Below, piece after piece: positions 15,701-22,671 of a stretch of 64,000 nt of DNA. Source of the DNA: a candidate division FCPU426 bacterium (lineage in GTDB: Bacteria > Oederibacteriota > Muellerivitia > Muellerivitales > Muellerivitaceae); assembly GCA_027452205.1 (NCBI GenBank), contig DAIDGV010000003.1, positions 1-64,000 on the forward strand. The letters run 5' to 3'. Within the stretch, counting starts at the first letter, position 1; the number at the start of each line of letters is the position of its first letter. The notes beneath the pieces were generated by a model. That model did no database searches. It was not told the DNA's origin and worked only from the letters and a program-made list of their open reading frames with translations. Both the position numbers and the translations under genes were made by a program.

Positions 15701-18543
15701 AAAAGGGAGCCTTTCATCCTTTTCCAAAAACTTCCGTGGGTCAGGGACGCGACGGACTGGGCTTGGGCCGCGGTGACCCACTCCAGAAGATGGCGGTGGC
15801 TGACCCCCAGACGCCAAAGGGTCCGGACGACGGCGTCAAGATTGATCCAAGCCCGGTTCGCGATCAGGGCGAGATTGACCGTCAATTGTCCGGCGCCGAT
15901 CAAAAAATCCCTTCGGGTTTCGGCCCATTGATCTCGCCAGTGCCGGGATTTTCTCCAAAAGGCCAGGTCTTCACCAAAGGCGGTAAAGGACGGCAGCGCG
16001 ATGCCCAAAAGTCCCAAGGTGATCCAAGCCCAAGGGTTGGCCGCGGAAGAGCAAAGCGCGGTCAGAAAAAGGCCGACGGCCGCCGCCGGGGAAAGACTGC
16101 GTCTCAGGTTGTCCAGCATCTTCCAACGGGAAAGAAGGGAAAGGCCGGAGCGCCGGTCAAAGATCCAGGGCAGTAATTGCCAGTCCCCCCGGATCCAACG
16201 GTGGTTGCGGAAGGTGGATATCTCGGCGTGAGAGGGAAAGTCCTCGAAGAATTCCAGGTCGCTGGCGTAACCGCACCGGGCGAAGGAGCCCTCGAAAAGA
16301 TCGTGGCTGAGCAAACGGTTCTCCGGGATCCGGGCTTTCAAGGCGCTTTCGTAGGCATCAACATCATAGATGCCCTTGCCGGTATAGCTCCCTTCACCGA
16401 AAAGGTCCTGATAAACATCGGAGACCGCGGATGCATAGGGGTCGATGCCGCATTCTCCGGAGAATAATCTTTGAAAGATCGATCTCCCGCTCGCGGTGGG
16501 CAGAAAGGCGGTGATCCGGGGTTGAAGGATGCCATAACCACGGGTGACCTGGCCCTTTTGGGGATCGACCCAGGCCCGGTGCAGGGGGTGGGCGAGGATG
16601 CCGACCAATTGACCGACGACGCCGGGCGGCAGTTGGGTGTCGGCGTCCAGGGTGATGACGTAGCGCACGCCGCCGGGAGCGGTGACGGTGGAACGGTCTG
16701 GATCGATATACGAGGTCTGGGTGGATCCGCGAAGGAGCTTGTTGAATTCATGCAGCTTGCCTCTTTTCCTTTCCCAGCCCATCCATTTACCCTCGAGAGG
16801 GTTCCAAAATCTTTTGCGGTGAAAGGCGAAGAAGCGAAGGCCGCCGTCGGGAGCGGGGCCGTATTTTTCATTGAGCGTTCCAATGAGCTCGTGAAGGAAC
16901 GAAAGTTGTCCCTTGTCGTCGGGGAGTGTCTCCGAATCCGAATCGGGCCAATCGGTCAACAGGGCGAACCGCACGTCCCCCTCGGGGTTGGAAAGGTAAT
17001 GGACCTCCAGTTTTTCTATTTGATGGGGTATCTCGGTCAGGGACCCCAGGAAAGTGGGAACGACCACGAAGGTGCGAAGGTCCGAGGGGGGGCCTTCGGA
17101 AAACTCAAGCCGGGGTAAGTGTTGGGGCGGGATCAATAACGTGATGAAACGGTTCACCCGGCTGACCGCCAGGTCCGCGGCGGAAAAGAGGCCGAAAAGG
17201 CATAAAAGCCACAGGGCCCCGGATGAAAGTCCGGGGTTCAACCACAGCGCGAGACACAGAAATATCCCCGTGAGGGCGGATAGACCGCTGATGTAAGCGA
17301 AAGCCGCGTGGTCCAAATAAAACCGGGCCAATTCATTTTTCAGCGGGCCTTGGAAATGGATCTCTTTCTCGAAGTTCCGGCGGCCTTCGGCAAAAAGATA
17401 GAGACCGGGGTCTTGTTGCCGGGACGGGATCGCCCCCTTTTGAGCCGCTTGTTCGGTCTTTCGGATGACCGCCCGGGCGATCTCCGATTCGCTCTTCAGG
17501 GATCCCCGCGCCAGTTCCTCGACCGCGGAGCGGTAACTGTTGCGGGTCATGAAATCCATTCTCTTGAAATCCGGGTATTCACAAAGGATCCGGTGGACCG
17601 AACTGACCTCCTCAAAAAAGACCTGCCAATCGAAAGTTTTCATGCTCCTAAAGCTCGTGATGATATTGCGGACGGTCTGGTTGTTGGCGGATTGTTGATT
17701 GTGGACGGAAGTGACCATTTCATCGGCGGTCGTTTTTTTCTCGGCCAGGCGTTCATTGAGCCAGCTCACCGCGGGAGTGCTCTTGGGATCTTGATAGCGG
17801 AGTCGTTGGATCAGTTGGACCAGAAAGGCCGGATGGGTGGCCCGTTTTTTGAGTTGGCCCGGGGAAGGACGGGTCTTTTGGGAGGATTCCTCGACCAGGC
17901 CGAAAAGTTCGTCCACAAAGGCGTCGGCGTCCTGGCGGTCTTCCTGGGAGGTAACGGTATAAACGGCCACGCGTTGGAGGTTCTCGATCATGACGATCCT
18001 GAGGGTAATGGCCAGCGCCCAAAGCTCGCCAATGGTGAGGATCTGGACTTGTTGATAGGACCGGACGAAATTCAAAATGGAATCCGGGTCGAAGCGGCTG
18101 TCGGTATGGGCCACGTAGGCCCAAGCCAGTCCATAAACCCGGGGATAACGTTCCAGGAAACCTTGGGAAAGTTTGGGTAGTTCTTTATAGAAATTATCAG
18201 GCAGATAACGCTGGATGTCGCTGAGCTGTTCTTCCACCACGTAGAAAGAGTCGATCAGCCATTCGCCGGCGGGATTGATGGCCCGGTTCTGGTGAACTTC
18301 GTTGGTCAAGTACCGGTAGGTTTCTTGAAGGATCCTTTTGTTCCGCTCCAACTGGGGCCGCAGCGGCACGCCGGACCGTGGATCGTCCGTAACGGTCTGC
18401 GCGGCCGCCAAGGACCGGGCGTGTTGGTCAAAACGCTCGGAACTGAAAAGTTCGGAGCGTATGGGGGCTTCCGAAGCCGGCGAGTTCCAAAAGGGAAAAA
18501 GAAAGCGTAAAGGGCGCTTGAGTTGATTGAGCGGACGGAGCAT
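9739..18543 (-). CDS. ndvB: Cyclic beta-1,2-glucan synthase (GT84-GH94)
   Basis: This 2934-aa inner-membrane enzyme has the layout and size of NdvB/Cgs. There is an N-terminal cytoplasmic part, a TM pair near 415-460, and the GT84 glucosyltransferase with VVVPTFLGS (about 490), DADTQLPPGVVGQL (about 635) and HRWIRGDWQLLP (about 780). Several TM segments follow (830-1000). A glycoamylase-like segment is at about 1100-1500 (ISSVDSGNLAGH, WSGSMFEYLMP). Two GH94-type beta-sandwiches precede a C-terminal GH94 catalytic domain with GSGDWNDGMNRVG near 2607. The family builds linear beta-1,2-glucan from UDP-glucose on itself, trims it by phosphorolysis and cyclises it. Cyclic glucans serve osmoadaptation and host contact. 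A GAGGAT ribosome site precedes the ATG. It lies 19 bp downstream of a barrel gene and a Crp-type regulator. Confidence 0.96.
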   Translation of the reverse strand: MLRPLNQLKRPLRFLFPFWNSPASEAPIRSELFSSERFDQHARSLAAAQTVTDDPRSGVPLRPQLERNKRILQETYRYLTNEVHQNRAINPAGEWLIDSFYVVEEQLSDIQRYLPDNFYKELPKLSQGFLERYPRVYGLAWAYVAHTDSRFDPDSILNFVRSYQQVQILTIGELWALAITLRIVMIENLQRVAVYTVTSQEDRQDADAFVDELFGLVEESSQKTRPSPGQLKKRATHPAFLVQLIQRLRYQDPKSTPAVSWLNERLAEKKTTADEMVTSVHNQQSANNQTVRNIITSFRSMKTFDWQVFFEEVSSVHRILCEYPDFKRMDFMTRNSYRSAVEELARGSLKSESEIARAVIRKTEQAAQKGAIPSRQQDPGLYLFAEGRRNFEKEIHFQGPLKNELARFYLDHAAFAYISGLSALTGIFLCLALWLNPGLSSGALWLLCLFGLFSAADLAVSRVNRFITLLIPPQHLPRLEFSEGPPSDLRTFVVVPTFLGSLTEIPHQIEKLEVHYLSNPEGDVRFALLTDWPDSDSETLPDDKGQLSFLHELIGTLNEKYGPAPDGGLRFFAFHRKRFWNPLEGKWMGWERKRGKLHEFNKLLRGSTQTSYIDPDRSTVTAPGGVRYVITLDADTQLPPGVVGQLVGILAHPLHRAWVDPQKGQVTRGYGILQPRITAFLPTASGRSIFQRLFSGECGIDPYASAVSDVYQDLFGEGSYTGKGIYDVDAYESALKARIPENRLLSHDLFEGSFARCGYASDLEFFEDFPSHAEISTFRNHRWIRGDWQLLPWIFDRRSGLSLLSRWKMLDNLRRSLSPAAAVGLFLTALCSSAANPWAWITLGLLGIALPSFTAFGEDLAFWRKSRHWRDQWAETRRDFLIGAGQLTVNLALIANRAWINLDAVVRTLWRLGVSHRHLLEWVTAAQAQSVASLTHGSFWKRMKGSLFISVLALFMTSLLDPVRLPLCAPFFLIWFSAPWFARWISLPELKSKVLPLNDLEVLQFNSYGRRIWKFFKVFTTAEDHFLPPDNFQETPHPLLAHRSSPTNFGLYLLSLVAARDFGWCGLEEMTGHLEDTFKSLKALPRYRGHFFNWYDTRTLQTLEPRYISSVDSGNLAGHLLTLAQSCRDLTQQPLLSHGLRVGIQDSLNLLQKAVERFSDHGRVSSLSLGHLQKEISKLEQDLRQITGASPILWVEQWEKISYQAEVLKKAVHIFTLDRRGKETVELTAWADSMAEDIQSHSVDLGLFYPWVPVFSSFILLPVETGEEKRLQDTLKDLLTRPTTLSGSVQVYEKAIELLETLHQTLLERQDFIADEPLFNGLLRSLVLSAGNNRKMVERLNSLSALSNQLFDEMDFNFLLDPKKKLFSIGYRVAEAQLDESCYDLLASESRLTSYAAIIKGDVPVSHWFRLGRGLVADEGEAMLVSWSGSMFEYLMPALIMSSPEGSLLGQTCQRVVKRQIKYGEQRNVPWGISESGYNLRDLELSYQYSNFGIPGLGLKRGLVKDLVIAPYATALAAQIEPREALANLQRLEKLGALGVYGFYEALDYTSSRVRDNDKFELVRSYMTHHQGMSLLAISNVVHHDLFQRRFHLDPLVQSGELLLQERTPRNLGSARDKMKEVEIRNVIDPVPSIVRKYQSPHHPVPSSQLLSNGRYAAMITAAGSGYSQWKGRAVTRWREDVTKDPYGQYFFLRDMQDDQVWSATYQPTLVEPLRYEAHFSEDRAKISRFDHSIASDLEVLISAEDDAELRQLTLVNHGSGIREIEVTSYAEVVLAPQDADMAHPAFSNLFIETGFLPAQSALTATRRKRSAAEEGVFMAQVLSFNGESFGGIEYETDRSKFIGRGHSLRKAVSVIHGQPLSNSTGAVLDPILSFRIKLRLLPGASAKVCFTTLVAGSKDEMLTLAEKYHNVSAFDRASNLVWTQSQAKLHHLGIDPDEAQLFQKLANRIVFSDPLLRPPSDILKKNRMNVAGLWSRGISGDLPILLVRIDDMEDQGLIRQLLRAHEYWRMKRLSVDIVIINERASSYVQDLQTSLEGLVRGSEATSPGNPDLPPGKIFVLRNDLLEVHERELLTSAARAIIYSRQGTLAEQVMRVRKTDLFKPVSAKRIHETETDRLRDRADPPLAVPQLEFFNGTGGFADQGKEYVIHLKKGQRTPAPWINVIANPDFGFLASESGAGYTWALNSRENQITGWSNDPVTDPVSEAFYLRDLDSEQLWSPTASPIRLEGAAYMARHGAGYSVFENKSNGIHSRITQYVDSADPIKISRLFLENLSGESRHLSVTAYAEWVLGFSRAKTSHGLVTERDEETGSLFARNPLDIAFGGRVSFLGINANQTSWTADRAEFIGRNGSLERPAALLRNEKLSGSTGAGLDPCGVLQLQIELAPGEKREISFFLGQADDPESARRLVQKYRRADLDLSFRAVTQQWDRLLEKTQVQTPDRSMDILLNRWLLYQTLSCRFWARTAFYQAGGAIGFRDQLQDSMAILTTDPALTRAHILKTAARQFPEGDVQHWWHPLTGRGVRTRISDDRLWLPYVLLHYLKVTEDRAILDERVPFLEGPVLLPDQDDLYREPGASREPVTSLYDHCVRAINVSLQTGIHDLPLMGSGDWNDGMNRVGRDGQGESVWLGWFLLDVLTQMALLAQERGDERSRSNWTEHGAKLKIALETNGWDGEWYKRAFFDDGTPLGSKENAECRIDSIAQTWAVLSGAGDPSRSLQAMRSLKDQLIRPKDKMILLFTPPFDHTPKDPGYIKGYLPGVRENGGQYSHAAVWCVCAYARLGMGSEAGGLFSLLNPIHHASTPAEVDLYRSEPYVLAADIYGQVPHLGRGGWTWYTGSAGWMYRAGLEFILGIHQRGNKLFLDPCIPAEWPGFKATYLRGSTSYEIQFENPDHVSKGVRRIELDGALYPTGDSTLELAADGKTHQVKVILGR

Positions 18544-18562
18544 TCGATCCTCGGTCTGTGAA

Positions 18563-19204
18563 TTAATTCAACGGGAAATTGATCCCGAGGTTGAGCGGCA
18601 TCAGGATGGTGGGCTGGTCGGCGGCGTAACCGGCCGAGGTGTTGTCCAGCTCCATCTTGGTCTGGAAAAAAACACAGGAAGCACCGGAAATGGCGAAGGA
18701 AAGCCCCAGCCCCGCCTCACCCAAAAAATCCGCCTCAAGGGCGTTTCCGGGAAGGGCTCCCAGATCAGCGTGCTTTGAGTTGAAAGCGATCCCACCGGCC
18801 AGGAAAAGATAAGGCTGAACGGATCCTTTGCCGATCACGTAAGCGAGTTTTACCACCAGCGGCGTGACATTCCAGGTGCCGGTAAAGGCCCCGTTCTTTT
18901 CCGAGTAAGTGTCGTAACCCAACTCGATCCCGATCTCAAAATCCCTCGGAAGGTGATAGCCGATCGAGATCTCCCCGCCCCAGCCTTGATCGACGGCTTG
19001 GGCCAGATTGCCTGTGGGAAAGTCCAGGTCACCGTTCATCTGCATGAACCAGGTCCCCTTTTGGGGCGGGTCCTGATTGTCGCTATCGTTGATGTTCACC
19101 CAGGGGCTGGTGTTGGGCGGCGGGGAAACATCCGCGCGGAGGACCTCAATGCTGTTGAAAAGGAAGAGGATGGCTAGAGCGGCCGTTGAGCATACAGACC
19201 TCAT
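18563..19204 (-). CDS. Outer-membrane beta-barrel protein
   Basis: The 213-aa product carries a signal peptide (about residues 1-24) followed by alternating amphipathic strands (GGEISIGYHLP, EIGIELGYDTYS, VKLAYVIGKGSVQPYLFLAGG), ending in a strand that finishes INFPLN. This fits a small eight-stranded OmpW/OmpA-like barrel. The ATG overlaps the stop of the upstream Crp/Fnr gene by 4 bp, so translation is likely coupled, and the glucan synthase follows 19 bp later. A barrel made together with a cyclic-glucan synthase suggests an osmotic or envelope role; that is inference. Confidence 0.85.
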   Translation of the reverse strand: MRSVCSTAALAILFLFNSIEVLRADVSPPPNTSPWVNINDSDNQDPPQKGTWFMQMNGDLDFPTGNLAQAVDQGWGGEISIGYHLPRDFEIGIELGYDTYSEKNGAFTGTWNVTPLVVKLAYVIGKGSVQPYLFLAGGIAFNSKHADLGALPGNALEADFLGEAGLGLSFAISGASCVFFQTKMELDNTSAGYAADQPTILMPLNLGINFPLN

Positions 19205-19896
19205 GGTCGTTGGATACGCTCTTGAAGGAGGCTTGGGTTAGGGACGAAAAAACCGCCCGGGTGGGTCGTGAGCAAGCCGGCTTTTCGGAGCCGGGTAAAT
19301 ATCCGGCTGCAAGTTTCGGGGGTAGTGCCTGCCATATGGCCGATGGCGGTGCGGCCCAAGGGTACGGTCGGACCGAATTGTCCGATCATTTCCAAAAGGG
19401 TATGTAAGATCCGTTTTTCCGCGGGATCATCCCAAACGGCCAATCGGTCCCTGGACCGCTGGAGCAGATCGGCCATTTTCAACGTGATCATCACGGTGAC
19501 AGCAATGTCCTTGGACATCCATTCCAGGATCTTTTGGACGGGAAAGCGCAGGGTGGTCCCATCGGTCTCGGCCATGCCGCGAGATCCATATTCCTTGCCG
19601 ATAAAGGCGGAAGTCCCCAATAGTCCGCCGGGCCGGAAGATCCCAAGGATCTTCTCTTTTCCGTCGATCGAATGGTTGGATTCCCGGACGAGGCCCCGTT
19701 TAACGAACCAAAGGGAAGCGGCGGAGTCGTTATATCGAAAGAGAGTGTCGCCTTTTTTATGATCTTTTTCGACCGCGCAGTTCCTGGCTTCCTGCAAGGT
19801 GATATCGGAAAGACGATCGAAGGCTTCCATGCCCACAAAGGATATTCGAGGCGTGATCACTTTAAAGGAAGGGCGGTTGTTGGTCGTGGTCAGCAC
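19201..19896 (-). CDS. Crp/Fnr-family transcriptional regulator
   Basis: The 231-aa protein has a cyclic-nucleotide-binding-like beta-roll (residues 25-130, with GDTLFRYNDSAASLWFVKRG), a dimer helix (135-165) and a winged HTH (IGHMAGTTPETCSRIFTRL near 185-203). No Fnr-type cysteine cluster is visible at the N terminus, and the effector cannot be predicted. The start is GTG with AAAGGAGCCCATC upstream. It overlaps the barrel gene by 4 bp and leads into the glucan synthase, so it probably controls this operon. It lies 59 bp after a YqjE-like gene and might be read from P9. Confidence 0.93.
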   Translation of the reverse strand: MLTTTNNRPSFKVITPRISFVGMEAFDRLSDITLQEARNCAVEKDHKKGDTLFRYNDSAASLWFVKRGLVRESNHSIDGKEKILGIFRPGGLLGTSAFIGKEYGSRGMAETDGTTLRFPVQKILEWMSKDIAVTVMITLKMADLLQRSRDRLAVWDDPAEKRILHTLLEMIGQFGPTVPLGRTAIGHMAGTTPETCSRIFTRLRKAGLLTTHPGGFFVPNPSLLQERIQRP

Positions 19897-19955
19897 GATG
19901 GGCTCCTTTGGGTCGGTCTTTCATCATGGACGTCTTTTTGGACCGTAACTTTCGG

Positions 19956-20291
19956 CTATTTCGCCATCTTGAGCAAAAGGACGAGGAGAAGAGCGGTGAA
20001 CAATCCGCAGGATAAGCAGGCGATCCCGCGGTTCAGGGAACAGTAATCGATGAGCATGAAAAGAAGACCGAACAGGGTCAAGAAAACACAGAGAAAGATG
20101 GTCGAGAAAAAGAACATCAACCACATCAAGCGTTTTTCGATGAAACGGACATATCGATCGATATGTAACTCGATATCAACGCGAATATTCCGCAGCATGG
20201 GTTTGAAACCGCTGAGGGCCCATAGGATCCATTTGGAGATCTCCTTCAGATAGGAAGGGTCCGATCCCTTAGCTTCGGCTTCCGTGTCCAT
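19956..20291 (-). CDS. YqjE/DUF1469-like membrane protein
   Basis: I use ATG 20291 because AAAGGAATCCAC precedes it and the predicted start of transcription is near 20315; 111 aa result. A charged N-terminal half with an amphipathic helix is followed by two close TM segments (about 55-78 and 83-105) joined by a short turn, ending in KMAK. This matches the YqjE/holin-X hairpin layout, a family of small inner-membrane proteins often found with stress genes. The assignment rests on topology more than on motif. Confidence 0.7.
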   Translation of the reverse strand: MDTEAEAKGSDPSYLKEISKWILWALSGFKPMLRNIRVDIELHIDRYVRFIEKRLMWLMFFFSTIFLCVFLTLFGLLFMLIDYCSLNRGIACLSCGLFTALLLVLLLKMAK

Positions 20292-20326
20292 GTGGATTCC
20301 TTTCGTTTCGCTCTCCTTTGAATTGA

Positions 20327-20340
20327 GCAAGAAGCGGGCC
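20327..20340 (-). promoter_or_regulatory. Sigma-54-type promoter (P9)
   Basis: On the minus strand TGGCCCGCTTCTTGCTC, exact GG-N10-GC. It may drive the YqjE-like gene and, by read-through, the Crp-barrel-glucan synthase genes. Confidence 0.82.
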
Positions 20341-20392
20341 AGGATTCGATGGTGAAAAGGCCCGGTGAAAATAGGTCCGCGTGCGTGGCGGT

Positions 20393-20424
20393 ATCAAAAT
20401 GAGAACAGAGGCGATCAATTTGAT
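20393..20424. promoter_or_regulatory. Enhancer-like inverted repeat between P9 and P10
   Basis: ATCAAAATG, 14 bases, CAATTTGAT; the right half lies in the local palindrome CGATCAATTTGATCG. It is centred 68-69 bp from both divergent promoters. Confidence 0.75.
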
Positions 20425-20476
20425 CGATAACGTTCCGGGGAGCGCTAAAAGAAACAAGGTGTTTAGAAATTCACGT

Positions 20477-20490
20477 GGTATGGAAGTTGC
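20477..20490 (+). promoter_or_regulatory. Sigma-54-type promoter (P10)
   Basis: TGGTATGGAAGTTGCTTTG, GG-N10-GC, about 40 bp before the TTG start of the diguanylate cyclase gene. Confidence 0.82.
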
Positions 20491-20530
20491 TTTGAATTGT
20501 GCGACAAGAAACGTTCCCCTGGAGTGATCC

Positions 20531-21415
20531 TTGAAAAGTCCCGTCATCAATGTCCTGCTCGCCGAAGGCCGACCGGGAGGATCTGTTTTTTGGGAACAGA
20601 TCCTCTCGGAAGTGAAGGATCCGGCCATAGAGTTCTTCCATGTGGACAAAATATCGGAGATATTCCAACAGATAAGCCGTTCTCCACCGGATGTCATCCT
20701 TCTAGACCTGTCCCTTTCCGAAGGCGGTTCTTTCGAGATTTTTCAATCGGTCTATAGTCTGGCCCCGACCATACCCATCATCATCGTGACGGGGAATGAC
20801 GACCAAAAACTGGCCGTTCAAGCGGTACTTGAAGGGGCTCAGGATTGCCTGATTAAAAGGGATGTCAGCGGTTTCGTTCTCAGCCGCTCCATGCGGTATG
20901 CCATTGGCCGTCAAAGGCATTTGAAGGAATTGAACGTCCTTTCCATCGTCGACGAGCTGACCGGCCTTTATAACCGCCGAGGTTTCCTGATCCTCGCGGA
21001 CCAACGGATCAAGCTGGCGGCGATCAAGAAACAATCGCTTTTATTGGTTTTCGCGGATGTGGACGGTCTGAAGATCATCAATGACACATTGGGACATCAC
21101 CCCGGGGACTTGGCCTTGATGGAAACCGCGCATGTGATGCGGGAGGCTTTTCGGGAGACAGATATCTTGGGTCGCTTGAGCGGGGATGAGTTCGTGGCTT
21201 TGCTGGTTTGCGACGGACAGGTCAATGAGGAGTTTTTGATGAACCGCTTTCAGGAAACCATTGCCGAACATAACGATTATCCGGAGAGAACCTTCAAACT
21301 CTCAGTTAGCTTGGGTATCACCCTTTTTGATCCCCTTAAACCCTGTTCGGCGGGGGATCTGATGATCCGCGCGGATTCGATCATGTATGACCGAAAGCGG
21401 TCGAAAAAATCCTAG
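20531..21415 (+). CDS. Response regulator with GGDEF diguanylate cyclase output
   Basis: The 294-aa protein has a receiver domain (residues 6-120; phospho-acceptor in VILLDLSLSEGG, Lys in CLIKRD) and a GGDEF domain (about 135-290). The active-site loop reads RLSGDEFVAL, an SGDEF variant, with DVDGLKIINDTLGHHPGD upstream; catalytic residues look intact, so it should make cyclic di-GMP when phosphorylated. An RxxD inhibitory site is visible as RETD, five residues before the loop. The start is TTG with GGAGTGATCC upstream. Sigma-54-type control from P10 would tie c-di-GMP to the same regulon. Confidence 0.93.
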   Translation: MKSPVINVLLAEGRPGGSVFWEQILSEVKDPAIEFFHVDKISEIFQQISRSPPDVILLDLSLSEGGSFEIFQSVYSLAPTIPIIIVTGNDDQKLAVQAVLEGAQDCLIKRDVSGFVLSRSMRYAIGRQRHLKELNVLSIVDELTGLYNRRGFLILADQRIKLAAIKKQSLLLVFADVDGLKIINDTLGHHPGDLALMETAHVMREAFRETDILGRLSGDEFVALLVCDGQVNEEFLMNRFQETIAEHNDYPERTFKLSVSLGITLFDPLKPCSAGDLMIRADSIMYDRKRSKKS

Positions 21416-21436
21416 GAGTCCCGGAGCTGAGCGGTC

Positions 21437-21450
21437 GGTATGAAAGTTGC
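21437..21450 (+). promoter_or_regulatory. Sigma-54-type promoter (P11)
   Basis: CGGTATGAAAGTTGCTTTAA, GG-N10-GC. It supports the ATG at 21509 rather than an in-frame ATG at 21440. It is the only one of the fourteen for which I found no convincing enhancer repeat. Confidence 0.75.
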
Positions 21451-21508
21451 TTTAACTTTGGAGACGTCGGAAGACGGCGGATGCGCTGGAAATCAAGGGG
21501 GGTATTTT

Positions 21509-21790
21509 ATGGACAATTCGATCCATTTTCATGATTGGTTCTGGTTCTTGGTCACGGGTGGTTTGGCAGGTTGGGTGGCTAGCGTGCTGGTGTCGGGAGC
21601 GGGTTTAGGTTTGGTCGGCGACATTGCGATCGGCGTCTTGGGCGCGTTTTTTGGGGCGCTTTTGGCGAACCTGATGGGTTTTACCGCCTATGGTTTTTGG
21701 GAAGTGTTCGGAATGTCGGTTCTGGGAGCGGTGATCTTGTTGTCGGTACTCCGGGTATTCAGCCAGCGTAAACGCGTCACGGACCGCTAA
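21509..21790 (+). CDS. GlsB/YeaQ/YmgE-like (transglycosylase-associated) membrane protein
   Basis: The 93-aa product has three hydrophobic segments rich in Gly (GGLAGWVASVLVSGAGLG, DIAIGVLGAFFGALLANL, and a C-terminal segment), the layout of the GlsB/YeaQ/YmgE family. Such small membrane proteins are induced by general stress in many bacteria; their molecular role is unknown. A strong AAGGGGGG ribosome site precedes ATG 21509. It is likely monocistronic or leads into the barrel gene downstream, which has its own promoter. Confidence 0.85.
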   Translation: MDNSIHFHDWFWFLVTGGLAGWVASVLVSGAGLGLVGDIAIGVLGAFFGALLANLMGFTAYGFWEVFGMSVLGAVILLSVLRVFSQRKRVTDR

Positions 21791-21796
21791 GAGGCT

Positions 21797-21827
21797 ATCA
21801 AAAAGAGAGGGAAGCGATCCATTTGAT
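21797..21827. promoter_or_regulatory. Enhancer-like inverted repeat upstream of P12
   Basis: ATCAAAAAG, 13 bases, CCATTTGAT, about 60 bp before P12. The spacer is one base shorter than in most copies, as also at 2472. Confidence 0.6.
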
Positions 21828-21870
21828 CGTTGGGCGGAAAGCGGGATCGGTTTTTCGTCCACTCTATCCC

Positions 21871-21884
21871 GGTATGGAACTTGC
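21871..21884 (+). promoter_or_regulatory. Sigma-54-type promoter (P12)
   Basis: CGGTATGGAACTTGCTTTAT, GG-N10-GC. The predicted start near 21896 favours ATG 21930 as the gene start. Confidence 0.82.
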
Positions 21885-21929
21885 TTTATCCAAGGATCGA
21901 TGATGAACAAAAGTGAAAAGGAGAACGGA

Positions 21930-22475
21930 ATGTCCATTTTAAAAGAAGGGCTCAAAAACCGACTGGCAAAGGAATTGAAGAAGGTCCTGACGCTTGGTTT
22001 GATGACGGTGGTCTTGGGCTCGATAACAACGGTTTGCAAGGCGGATGGGGATTATCACCCCACGAATGACGGGGGTGTGTTCGGTTTGGGATTGGAGCTG
22101 GGTGATCCGGGCTCCTGGGGCGTGGATGGGAAATTGTGGATCGACCAGGTGAACGCCCTTCAACCGGCGGTCAAGTTCAGTAACGGCGGGTCGGCCATCA
22201 TTCAACTGGATTATCTCTGGCATAACTTCGACATCGTCCGCATCCATGACGGTAACGGCGAACTGCCTTTCTATATCGGTGTGGGCGGCGACCTGACGCT
22301 GGACAACCCGGTGGCCATCGGGGGACGGATACCCCTGGGAATCTCTTACATCTTCAATAAAAGGAACGTTCCGATCGATCTCTATTTCCAGATCGTGCCG
22401 ACCCTTTGGTTCTACAACAACGGGGCGACGACGCTGGATTGGTATCCCGAATTCGGCGGGCATTTCTACTTATGA
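21930..22475 (+). CDS. Outer-membrane barrel protein, BAPKO_0422/DUF3996-like
   Basis: I place the start at ATG 21930, which has AAAAGGAGAACGG upstream (181 aa). A signal peptide (residues 1-37, ending CKA) precedes a barrel-like mature part. GVFGLGLELGDPGSWGVDGK resembles the start of the small barrels called BAPKO_0422-like, with later strands LPFYIGVGGDLT and VPIDLYFQIVP and a terminal aromatic strand (EFGGHFYL). Such proteins are eight-stranded outer-membrane barrels of unknown function. It heads a run with an lmo0937-like gene 23 bp downstream. Confidence 0.83.
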   Translation: MSILKEGLKNRLAKELKKVLTLGLMTVVLGSITTVCKADGDYHPTNDGGVFGLGLELGDPGSWGVDGKLWIDQVNALQPAVKFSNGGSAIIQLDYLWHNFDIVRIHDGNGELPFYIGVGGDLTLDNPVAIGGRIPLGISYIFNKRNVPIDLYFQIVPTLWFYNNGATTLDWYPEFGGHFYL

Positions 22476-22498
22476 GCGGAAAAGGAAGGAGGTCCAAT

Positions 22499-22630
22499 AT
22501 GTTGATGACACTGGCGGTAATTCTGCTGATCTTGTGGCTTTTGGGCTTGGTGACTTCGACCACCGCGGGCGGCGCGATCCATGTGCTCTTGGTGATCGCG
22601 ATCATCATTTTGGTGGTCCGTTTTATTTGA
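22499..22630 (+). CDS. lmo0937-like small membrane protein
   Basis: The 43-aa product (MLMTLAVILLILWLLGLV, then TTAGGAIHVLLVIAIIILVV) is a near-perfect match in layout to the lmo0937 family: two TM segments split by a Gly-rich GGxIH turn. In Listeria the namesake is under general stress control; the function is unknown. A very strong ribosome site, AAGGAAGGAGG, precedes the ATG. It is co-transcribed with the barrel gene from P12. A longer relative sits at 28866. Confidence 0.88.
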   Translation: MLMTLAVILLILWLLGLVTSTTAGGAIHVLLVIAIIILVVRFI

Positions 22631-22671
22631 GGGTTTTGGCGAGTACAAAAAATAAAAGTGAAAGATGAATC

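Noticed and set aside
21300-21340. Enhancer repeat for P11 inside the diguanylate cyclase gene
   Set aside because: Only the right half (CTTTTTGAT) matches; the left half agrees at about four of nine positions.
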